Assembly (NCBI RefSeq): GCF_014490485.1
Contig: NZ_JACTVA010000021.1
Span: 24,219-88,218, forward strand
Origin: Teichococcus aerophilus
GTDB lineage: Bacteria; Pseudomonadota; Alphaproteobacteria; Acetobacterales; Acetobacteraceae
Direction: 5' to 3'
Length of the DNA: 64,000 nucleotides
Shown here: positions 47,751 through 56,000 of the stretch, in pieces
Position numbering within the stretch: position 1 is the first letter of the stretch
Layout of the letters: the number at the start of each line of letters is the position of its first letter
The notes under the pieces: generated by a model
Told to the model about the DNA's origin: nothing
The model's database searches: none
What the model saw: only the letters and a program-made list of their open reading frames with translations
Program-made: the position numbers and the translations under genes

Positions 47751-48302
47751 TCAGGCGAAGCGTGCGGCGGCCTCGGCCAGGGCGGCGTCCAGCCGGGTGG
47801 CGGTCTCCGCGTCCAGGCCACCGGCCAGCACCACAGCGGGGCCACCATCCTGGCGGGATTGCAGCAGGCGGGCTTCGCCGGCGCGGTGGCGGGCGGCGAT
47901 GCCGGCGGCCAGGCCGTGGATGCCCGGCGCCTGGGTGTGCGCCGGTATCTCCGGCAACACCACCTGCCGGGCGCCTAGTGCAGGCCAGGGGATGAGGTTG
48001 CCCGCCGCGTGCAGGCCGTTGGCGTCCAGCCGGAGCTGGCTGGGGCGGCGGTGGGCGCGGGCCCGCCGCAATGCCAGCGCCGCGACGGCCACCACCGCCA
48101 ATGCCAGCAGCGCGGCGGCCAGGGAGAGCGCGTCATGTCGCGCCGGGTTCAGCACCACGCCGAGGGCCGGCAGGCCGAACAACCCGCCCAGCAGCACCGC
48201 CGCCGCCATGAAGGCCAGGTTGGGCCGGGTGGGGGTGATGTCGATCACCGTGGCGTCGCCGTCCTGGCGCAGGGTGAGGTGGCTGGACTGGCTGCGGCGC
48301 AT
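47751..48302 (-). CDS. Hypothetical membrane protein with two helices
   Basis: The 183-residue product starts MRRSQSSHLTLRQDGDATVI with a short soluble stretch, then two membrane helices (LAFMAAAVLLGGLFGLPALG; LSLAAALLALAVVAVAALAL), a basic turn (RRARAHRRP) and a soluble C-terminal part (LRLDANGLHAAGNLIPWPAL; GLDAETATRLDAALAEAAAR). This resembles small membrane proteins with a PH-like cytoplasmic domain, but I cannot assign it. It is divergent from the DUF1612-type gene. Confidence 0.6.
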   Translation of the reverse strand: MRRSQSSHLTLRQDGDATVIDITPTRPNLAFMAAAVLLGGLFGLPALGVVLNPARHDALSLAAALLALAVVAVAALALRRARAHRRPSQLRLDANGLHAAGNLIPWPALGARQVVLPEIPAHTQAPGIHGLAAGIAARHRAGEARLLQSRQDGGPAVVLAGGLDAETATRLDAALAEAAARFA

Positions 48303-48412
48303 GAAACATCCGGTGGGAAAATGGCCCGTGGCGGGGCTGGCCGAGGGTAGAACGGATCGGATCGGGCGGCGAGACGGGTTTTTGCTTGCAGACTGGCCGG
48401 CAAGCCATTGCC

Positions 48413-49576
48413 ATGCATGACGAATTCCCGGAACCTCCCGCGATCATGACCGGTGATCCGCCGTACGAGCCCTGGCCGGCTCCGCTTTGGGACGATGAGG
48501 AGGAGGCGGCTCCGCGCGCCCCCTGGGCCCTGCGTGGCGGGGCCGCCGCCGCCCCGGTGCTGCCGGCGCAGGATCTGCTGCTGCCTTTGGCCGTGGCGGA
48601 GGACAGCCTCTCCCGCCTCGATGCCCTGGCCGGCGCGGCATCTCCGGCGGTGCAGGCCGGGCTGGCCGCCCGCATGGCGCTGGCCGAGGCCGCCGGATGG
48701 CTGGCGGTAGAAGAAATCTGGGTCCATCCGCGTGACCTGGCTCTGCGCGATGCCCGCCTCACCGGCTCCACCGCCGCGGCGCTGGCGGGGGAGCGGCTGG
48801 CCTCCGTGCTGCCCTCCACGCTGCGGGAGGCCGAGGCCGCCCCGGTCGAGGCGCCGGCCGATGCGGCGATCGAGCGTGCGCTGGCGCTGGCCCGCGCCCT
48901 GCGCCGCCTGGCCACCCTGCAGACCGTGGACCCGCTGGATTCCGCTGAGAGCTTCGTCGCCGCGCTCGGCCCGCTGGGGCCGGCGCGCTGGCCGGTGGCC
49001 GCCGTGGCGCCGGTGCCGGACTTCGCTGCGTGGCGCAGCACGTTCCTGAAAACGGGTGAGGCCGAGCCCACCCTGCTGGCCGCCGCGCACGCCGCCACGC
49101 GCTGGATGCGTGAGGCGGGTGAGGCCGAGCCGGTGCGCCCCGCCGCCGTGCAGGCGCTGCTGGTCGCGGCCATTCTGGCGAAGCGGCGTGGCCGGCTGCG
49201 CCACGTGCCCCTGCCCTTCTGGTGCGCTTTCACCGGCCGCATGGGCGTGCGCCGCCCTGCCCTTCAGGCGGCCCAATGGCCGGTGGCCTTCCTGGCCGAT
49301 GTGGCGGAAAGCGCCCGGCGCGGCCTGTCGGAACTGGACCGGCTGAATGCCGCCGCCGCCCGCGCCCAGGCACTGGCGGCGAAGGAACGCAGCCACGGCC
49401 AGGCCGGCAAGGCGGCGGATATCGCCCTGCGCCAGCCGGTGCTGACAGCTGCCGGCCTGGCCACCGAACTGGGCGCCACACCGCAAGGCGCCCTGCTGAT
49501 CATCAAGCGGCTGATGGCAGCCGGCATCCTGCGCGAAGCCACCGGGCGCTCCAGCTTCCGTGCCTTCGTGGTGTGA
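48413..49576 (+). CDS. DUF1612/RHE_PE00001-type DNA-binding protein
   Basis: The 387-residue product resembles the RHE_PE00001/DUF1612 family seen on rhizobial plasmids. It has an N-terminal stretch with LLPLAVAEDSLSRLDALAGA, a middle with WLAVEEIWVHPRDLALRDAR then LTGSTAAALAG, and a C-terminal winged-helix-like region (LTAAGLATELGATPQGALLI, then IKRLMAAGILREATGRSSFR). DNA binding is likely; the target is unknown. I use the ATG at 48413; frames upstream add only nine residues. It stands alone and ends in terminator pair R4. Confidence 0.7.
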   Translation: MHDEFPEPPAIMTGDPPYEPWPAPLWDDEEEAAPRAPWALRGGAAAAPVLPAQDLLLPLAVAEDSLSRLDALAGAASPAVQAGLAARMALAEAAGWLAVEEIWVHPRDLALRDARLTGSTAAALAGERLASVLPSTLREAEAAPVEAPADAAIERALALARALRRLATLQTVDPLDSAESFVAALGPLGPARWPVAAVAPVPDFAAWRSTFLKTGEAEPTLLAAAHAATRWMREAGEAEPVRPAAVQALLVAAILAKRRGRLRHVPLPFWCAFTGRMGVRRPALQAAQWPVAFLADVAESARRGLSELDRLNAAAARAQALAAKERSHGQAGKAADIALRQPVLTAAGLATELGATPQGALLIIKRLMAAGILREATGRSSFRAFVV

Positions 49577-49617
49577 AGGCAGGGCTTCTGTGGCGCGCAT
49601 TCCCTGATGTTTGGGAG

Positions 49618-50145
49618 GTAAGGCCGGGGAAGGAATTCCCCGGAGCCCCTTCTTTTCTTTTTTCGAGTTTTCGGGTGGGGCTGCGGGAGAGGTGTCCCAG
49701 GGGAGAGGCTGGGTTGTCCCGGGAGTCCGGGAACGCCGGCGACCGAGGGGGCGGCCTGCGTGACTGATTTTCAATGTTCCAGTTTTTATGCAGAGACTTC
49801 AGAAGTTTGCTGGCTGTGGGCGCGGTCAAGGCCTCTCGTGCCAGCACGAAGGCGGCGCTGGCCCAATGCAGGGACATTGGGTCAAGGTGCCGATAAAGCT
49901 GGTGTGGAAAGGGCCGCCGCGACCGGCCCAACAGGCTTTTTAAGCAGCCTCTTAAACCTCATGCCCACTGCGTGGCGGCCATAATCTTTGATTGTCATGG
50001 TCCGCTCTCGCCTGTCTCAGGCTTCTGCCCGATCGCCGGATTGACGGCAAAGGCGGCTTCCACCGACGACATTCACGCCCCATCGCGCAGCCGCACCAAA
50101 CTCAAAGACAAAAGAAGGGGTCTGGGGAATTCCTTCCCCAGCCTT
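49618..50145. repeat. Convergent terminator repeat pair R4 with 450-base interior
   Basis: The largest of the four junctions, in the 590-base gap between the DUF1612-type gene (+) and pbpC (-). Left: CCGGGGAA (49624-49631) with TTCCCCGG (49636-49643), followed by AGCCCCTTCTTTTCTTTTTTC. Right: CTGGGGAA (50122-50129) with TTCCCCAG (50134-50141), followed on the minus strand by ACCCCTTCTTTTG. The interior (about 49,700-50,100) is less GC-rich in part (49,760-49,800) and may be a decayed insertion; short frames there do not support a gene. Confidence 0.8.
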
Positions 50146-50166
50146 CCTCTGCCCCTTTCAGAAGTC

Positions 50167-52392
50167 TCACTCCACCACGATACGGGTGGGGCTGGAGCTG
50201 ACATCCTGCCACGGCAGCCGCAATTGAAAGCGGTGTGCGCCGGGGGTCATGGGCCAGTAGACGGTCTGGTCCGGCGTGGCGACGGCGAAGGGTTCGCCAT
50301 CGACGTACCAGACCACCTGCGGGACGTTCGGGCGCACGGCGGCGCGCAGCGGCAGCCGGTTCAACTGGGGCGGCAGTTCCGGATTGCGCCAGAGCCGGCT
50401 GTTATGTTCGGGGGAGAGGATGCTGAGGCGGGGCGCTTCGGCTTCGCTGGCCAGGGCGGGCGGGGCGTTGCTGGCCAGGCGTGAAGGCGCCAGTTGGCCG
50501 GCGGGCAGGTACTCGGTCAGGGTGGGGCCGCACTGGCCGTCATCGGGCTGGCCGGTCTGGGCGCAGAGGGCGATGGGCTCGTAGCCTTGCGGGATGGGGA
50601 AGGCGCCGGCTTCCAGGGCGTCGGCGGTGCGGCCGTGCAGGCGCAAAAGCACCGCCTGGGCCAGCCGCGCGGCGCCGCGGGAGCCGCTGATCTGCGCCAT
50701 GGTGCCGGCATCGGCACGGCCCATCCAGGCGCCGATGACGTAGTCCTGCGACCAGGCCATGGTCCAGGCATCGCGATAGCCCTGGGAGGTGCCGGTCTTC
50801 AGCGCCACTGGGAACGGGTATTCGGTGCTGCCGTAGCGCGGGAAAGCCGGCAGCCGCGCCTGGGGGTCGGAGAGGAACTGCCCGACCTGGCGCGCGGCGG
50901 TGGCGGAGAGCACGCCGCGCGGCTCGGCCAGGGGTTGGCCATCATACCATTGCAGGTCCCGCATCACGCCGTCATTGGCCAGGGCGCCGTAGGCGCGCAT
51001 CAGCCGGTCCAGCGTCGTGGGCAGGGAACCGATGGCCATGGAAAGGCCGAAGCGGTCGGCGGGCCGTTCCATCTCATGCAAGCCAAGTCCGTAGAGGGCC
51101 TGGAAGCCGGCCTCCAGCCCCATGCGGCGCAGCAGGTGCACGGCGGGCACGTTGCGGGAATTGGCCAGGGCCTGGCGCGGCAGCATGGGGCCGAGGAAGG
51201 CGCCGTCAGCATTGCCGATGCCGGAGGCGCCGTCCGGCACGTCCAGCAGGATCTCGTCCGGCCGTAGCTGGCCGCGCTCCAGCGCCACGGCGTAGAGGAA
51301 CGGCTTCAGCGTGCTGCCGGGGGAGCGCCATTCGGCGGTGTAGTCGAAAGCGCCGCCGATGGTGTTGGCATAGCCGGCGGAACCGAGGGCGGCGAGCACC
51401 TCGCCGGTCTGCCGCCGCATCACCATCACCGCCACCTGCTGCGCGCCCTGCCAGCGCCATTCGGCCAGCTGGGCGCGGGCGATGGCGGTGATGTCGCGTT
51501 GCACGCCGAGATCGATGCGGGTGCGGATTCGCGGGTCGGTGGGGTCGAGGCCATGAATACCCTGGGCTTCCAGCAGGCCGCGCAGGCGCAGCACCAGGTG
51601 CAGCGCTTCCGGCCGCTGCGGCAGCGGCGGCGGGTGCAGGGTGGCGAGCTGGGCGCGGGCGACGGTGAACTCGGCCCCGGTGATGGTGCCCTGGCGGGCC
51701 AGTTCCTCCAGCGCGCGCTGGCCGCGGGCGATGGCGCGGGCCAGGCCGCGCGGATGGCGCGGGTTGTGCAGGGCCGGTGCCTGCGGGATGGCGGAGAGCA
51801 GGGCGATCTCGGCCCAGCTCAGATCCTGCACCGGCTTGTCCAGGTAGTAGCGGGCGGCGTGGGCGATGCCGTGGCTGCCATTGCCGTAGGGCACCAGCCG
51901 CAGGTAATGCGCCAGCAGCGCCTCCCGCCCGTAGCGGGCGGTCAGGACGAGGGCGGTGCCCGCTTCCACCGCCTTGTGCCACAGCGTGCGTGGCCCCGGC
52001 TGCTGCATCCGCGCCACCTGCATGGCCAGCGTCGAGGCGCCGGAGCGGGTGCGGCCGCTGGAGAGGTTCTGCCACACCGCGCGCAGCACGGAGGCGGGGT
52101 CGACGCCCGGATGCTGCCAGAAGCGGCGGTCCTCCAGCGCCAGGGTGGCGCGGGCCACGCGGTCCGGCACCGGGGCCACCTGCCAGTAGCCGTATTCGGT
52201 GCGGCGGCCGGCGGGCGTGGCCTGCTCATGGCCGAGCTGGGTGAGGAAGGCGCCGTTGCGGTCGGTCAGGATCGGCGTCGGCGCCGGGGCCTGGAGTGTG
52301 GCGCGGGCGGCCACCTGGGCACCGTAGACGCCCAGCAGCGCCACCGCCGCCGTGGAGGCCAGCAGCGCGGCCAGGCGGGTGCGGCGTGTCAT
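50167..52392 (-). CDS. pbpC: Penicillin-binding protein 1C
   Basis: PBP1C joins a glycosyltransferase and a transpeptidase and builds peptidoglycan. The 741-residue product has an N-terminal membrane anchor (LAALLASTAAVALLGVYGAQ), the GT51 region (ALEDRRFWQHPGVDPASVLR; SGASTLAMQVARMQ), the transpeptidase SxxK in SPGSTLKPFLYAVALE, SRN at ANSRNVPAV, KTG at ALKTGTSQG, and the PBP1C C-terminal domain (LSILSPEHNSRLW). It is the last gene of the operon with the alpha-2-macroglobulin, as in E. coli yfhM-pbpC. The start overlaps the YcxB-like stop. Confidence 0.95.
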   Translation of the reverse strand: MTRRTRLAALLASTAAVALLGVYGAQVAARATLQAPAPTPILTDRNGAFLTQLGHEQATPAGRRTEYGYWQVAPVPDRVARATLALEDRRFWQHPGVDPASVLRAVWQNLSSGRTRSGASTLAMQVARMQQPGPRTLWHKAVEAGTALVLTARYGREALLAHYLRLVPYGNGSHGIAHAARYYLDKPVQDLSWAEIALLSAIPQAPALHNPRHPRGLARAIARGQRALEELARQGTITGAEFTVARAQLATLHPPPLPQRPEALHLVLRLRGLLEAQGIHGLDPTDPRIRTRIDLGVQRDITAIARAQLAEWRWQGAQQVAVMVMRRQTGEVLAALGSAGYANTIGGAFDYTAEWRSPGSTLKPFLYAVALERGQLRPDEILLDVPDGASGIGNADGAFLGPMLPRQALANSRNVPAVHLLRRMGLEAGFQALYGLGLHEMERPADRFGLSMAIGSLPTTLDRLMRAYGALANDGVMRDLQWYDGQPLAEPRGVLSATAARQVGQFLSDPQARLPAFPRYGSTEYPFPVALKTGTSQGYRDAWTMAWSQDYVIGAWMGRADAGTMAQISGSRGAARLAQAVLLRLHGRTADALEAGAFPIPQGYEPIALCAQTGQPDDGQCGPTLTEYLPAGQLAPSRLASNAPPALASEAEAPRLSILSPEHNSRLWRNPELPPQLNRLPLRAAVRPNVPQVVWYVDGEPFAVATPDQTVYWPMTPGAHRFQLRLPWQDVSSSPTRIVVE

Positions 52393-53054
52393 CCCTGGGG
52401 GGCGCCGCCCTGGGGGACGCCGCCCTGGGGGACGACAGGGGCTGGCTGGCCGATGCGGTCCTTCAGGAAGCGCATGAAGCCATCGCGATCGGGCAGGTTG
52501 GCCAGGGTGCTTTCGGGCAGCCAGAAAGCGGTGGCGTGGTCGATCAGGATGAAGAGGTAGCCGGGCATCTCCCGCAGGCCGGTGACGCGCGGCCACGGGT
52601 TGATGCTGGCCTTGCCTTCGCTGCGGGAGAGGATGCCGCCTTCCCCGAAGCTCAGCGTCAGCGGGGCGAGAAGGCGGCTGCTGGCGTCATGCAGCCGGCG
52701 CAGCATCCGGCGGTGATTCAGGCGGACCAGCATGAGGGCGAGGATGAAGGCGAACAGGACCAGCCCCGCGGCGGCCAGGAAGATCTCGGAGCCGCTCAGT
52801 GCCCATCCTTCCCCGGTCTCGAGGCTGCCGATCCACATCTGGCCGGAGAGCGACCATTTCGATGCGAGGTAGCCGATCATGCTGCCGACGACCGCGCTGA
52901 CCACCAGGACGATAATGATGTTCAGCAGCGGCCGGCGGCGGGGGTAGAGGACGGGCATCATCACCGCCGTCTGCAGCTTGGTGTAGCCCGCCTGATCCAG
53001 CGCCGGGACATGCAGCGTGTAGTGGACGGGGCCGATCTCGGCCTCCAGGCTCAT
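52389..53054 (-). CDS. YcxB-like membrane protein
   Basis: The 221-residue product has two membrane helices (LLNIIIVLVVSAVVGSMIGY; IFLAAAGLVLFAFILALMLV), a cytoplasmic YcxB-like domain (LTLSFGEGGILSRSEGKASI; EMPGYLFILIDHATAFWLPE), and a C-terminal tail repeating VPQGG and APQG. YcxB-type domains lie in small membrane proteins of unknown role. It overlaps both neighbours by 4 bases (ATGA), so it is translationally coupled to the alpha-2-macroglobulin and pbpC. Confidence 0.72.
   Translation of the reverse strand: MSLEAEIGPVHYTLHVPALDQAGYTKLQTAVMMPVLYPRRRPLLNIIIVLVVSAVVGSMIGYLASKWSLSGQMWIGSLETGEGWALSGSEIFLAAAGLVLFAFILALMLVRLNHRRMLRRLHDASSRLLAPLTLSFGEGGILSRSEGKASINPWPRVTGLREMPGYLFILIDHATAFWLPESTLANLPDRDGFMRFLKDRIGQPAPVVPQGGVPQGGAPQG
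52393..52436. repeat. 15-bp tandem repeat at the C-terminus of the YcxB-like gene
   Basis: The unit CCCTGGGGGACGCCG is repeated about three times at 52393-52407, 52408-52422 and 52423-52436, the first with one changed base. It encodes the PQGGV/PQGGA tail. Such a unit, a multiple of three, can change copy number without frameshift. Confidence 0.85.
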
Positions 53055-56000
53055 GGCGAGATCACCACGCGCTGGCCGGCGCTGAAGCCCTGGGTGGCTG
53101 GCGCGTAGATCATGGCGGCGGCGCCGGGGGGCTGGGTGAAGCTGCCGGCCACCTGTGCCCGCATGCGGAAGGCGATGCGGTGGTTGCCGCTGGGCAGCAG
53201 AGTGTAGACGGCGGTCAGCGCATCGTCGCCATAGGCGGTCCAGCCCGGGGCCGGGCTGGGGGCCAGGGAGGGCGCGGCCTCCGCCGGGGCGGTGGCAAGG
53301 GCCGGGTTCAGCGGCTCCATCCCCGCCGCGATGGGCAGGGTGATGGCGACGTGCGGGCGGTCCTCCGGATTCACCAGCTCTGCCTGTTCCTCCACGACAT
53401 CACCGGCCTTGAGCTGGATGGCGCCATCGGGGCCGGGCGCCAGCCGTTCCAGCGGCCCGCCACCGGCGGGAACGCGGAACAGCGTGCGGGACAGGACAAA
53501 ACCCTCCTGCACCGGCTGGGCCTGGGCGCCGGGCTCGGCCGGAAGGTAGCGGCGTTCGGCCAGGGCCAGCACCGGGGTGTTGCCGCGGTTGGTGACGCTG
53601 AGCGGGCCGGTACGGTCGGTCGGCCAGCTCAGCACCGGGGTGTCGGCGCCGAGGCGGCCGGTCTGCCCGCCCTGCGGCAGCGTAGCCGAGACCTCGACCG
53701 GCTGGCCCTGCGGCGTGCCGGTGGCGGCGAGGGCGCGCAGCGCGGCGGCATCGGCATTGGTGTTGCCCCAGACATCGGCGCCGGCACCGAGGCGGATCAG
53801 CCCGTCCCGCAGCAGGGTCAGGCGCGGTTCCTGCGGCGAGACGCGGGCGACGGCCAGCAGCGTCTCCGCCAGTGCCCGGGGCTCGGAGGGCAGGATATAG
53901 GCGCTGCCGCCGGTGTCGGAGAGGCCGGCATAGGCGGGGCGGCCTTCGCGGTTGAGGATGCGGACGCGGCTCCACAGCGTCTCCAGCAGGCCGGGCATCA
54001 GCCCCTGGCTGTCCGGCGGCAGCAGGCTGACGGCGGAGACCGCCTGGGCCAGCGCTTCCGTTGGCATCAGCGCGGCGCGGCGGGAGAGTTCCGCCGCGTA
54101 GGCGGGTTCCAGCTTGCCGGCCTCGGCCAGGGCAGTCAGGGCGGCGACGCGCTCGCGCAGTTCTTCCCCATTGAGGAGATGCGGGAAGTCGGAGCGCAGG
54201 GCGCGGGAGAGGACGGTGCCGAGGCGTTCCAGCAGCGCCGCATCCACCTCCTGCCCCGCCTTGGCCGCCGCGTTCAGCACGCGGTAGGCACTGGCGGTCA
54301 GCCAGACCGAGCCGCGCATGCGCGGCCAGAAGGCGACCAAGCCGTTATCGTCCGTGCTCTGGCGGATGGCCTGCACGGTGGCGCGCAGGTCGGTGGCCAG
54401 GCGGTCCTGCAGCCCGGCGGCATTCCACAGCGGCGCGAAGGGCGCCAGGGCGAGTTGCGCGCCGGTCAGGGAGATACGCTGCTCCGTGCCATCGAAGGGT
54501 AGTGCCAGCAGCAGGTTGAAGCCGGCCAGCATGCGGGTGACGGCGGGGTCGGTGGCGATGCTGAGCCGCGCGGCGTAGCTGCCGGGGCGGACCGGACGCG
54601 TGGGTTCCGGAATCCGCGTGGTGGCACCCGGGGCGACGGCCAGCGTCAGCCGTTCGCGCAGCGGCGTGCGGTCCGGCCGGATGGGCAGGTTCAGCTCCAC
54701 CGCATCGCCGACACCATCGGCGGCGCGGCGCAGCAGGAAGCGCAGGCGGGCGGCATCGGCACCCGTTGCCCCTGCGGCCATGGGCACTTCCACGGGGAAG
54801 CTGACGCGCGCGGGGCGGTTGTCGGCCCAGGCGAAGTTCTGTTCGTTGGCACCACGCAGCGTCAGGCCATCGGCGGAGAAGCTGGCGCGGCCGGCGCCGC
54901 CGGGGCCCTCGACGATGCGGCCGATGACGGTGGCATCGAAGCTATCCCCTGGCCGCAGGAAGCGCGGCAGGGCGGGCTGGGCGACGACGGCCTGCCGCAC
55001 GCGGATCTCACCCGTGCCGAAGCCGAAGCGGTCCGGGCCGCTGACGGCCTTGGCGCGCAGCTTGAAGACGGTCAGCGTATCCGGCATCCGCACGCGGACC
55101 CGGGCGATGCCATCGGCCCCGACCCGGACGCGCGGCAGGTAGACGGGGACAGGCGTGAAGTTGCGGCGGACAGAGATGTTCTCCTGGCCCCAGGCGTCTT
55201 CGGCTTCGTCGCCGCCGGGGTTCTCGTCCAGCGGGATGATGCCGAAGGCCATGGCGCGCGTGTCGGTGGCGACGGCGCGGGCCGGGCGATCGACGATGAA
55301 TTGCGCCAGCGGGTCCAGCGGCTGTTCGCGCGCCAGGGAGAGCACGGCCTGGTCCACCATCCAGAAGGCGGCCTCGCCGGCCATGGGGCGGCCGGCCTCG
55401 TCGGTCAGGCGGAGGGTGACGTCCACTTCCTCGCCCGGGCGGACGGTGGCGGGGGCGGCGAGCGCCACGTTCACGCGGTGCCGCACGGGGGTGACGGTGA
55501 CCCAGGAAGTGGCGGCGAGCGTGACCGGCTTGCCCTGGTCGAACGGCGCGGTGGGGGCCTGGGCGGGGTTGCTCGGGCCTTGTTCCAGCCGGCCGCGCAT
55601 CAGCAGGAAGTGCACGGCGAGGCGGGGCATCTGCTCCTTCCGCACTGGCAGGGTGTAGCGGCCGAAGCCGTTGGTGATCTCCACCCAGTCGTAGCGGAAG
55701 CGGCCTTCCGGCTCCTCGACGATGGCGAGGGCGCGGGCGGTCTGGAACGGGCTCTGGATCAGCAGGGTGGCGGTGTCGCCGGGGGCGTAGCTGTCGCGCT
55801 CGGGCGAGACCGTCACGGTCTGCGCCGGCGGGCGGGCCCAGGTGACGGCGCTGTCGCCGGCCATGAACAGATCGACGCGCACGGTCTGGCGGCGGCCGGT
55901 GCGGTCCTCTGCCTGAAGTTCGACCAGGTAGACGCCGGCCTCGCGCGCCTCGAAGCGCAGGGCCTGGGCGTCGGCGGTGCTGGTGAGCTGGCGTTCTTCC

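Noticed and set aside
49503..49931. A 142-codon minus-strand frame in the R4 interior
   Set aside because: It runs through a terminator hairpin and the end of the DUF1612-type gene, and its product has no recognisable domain. At most it is a remnant.
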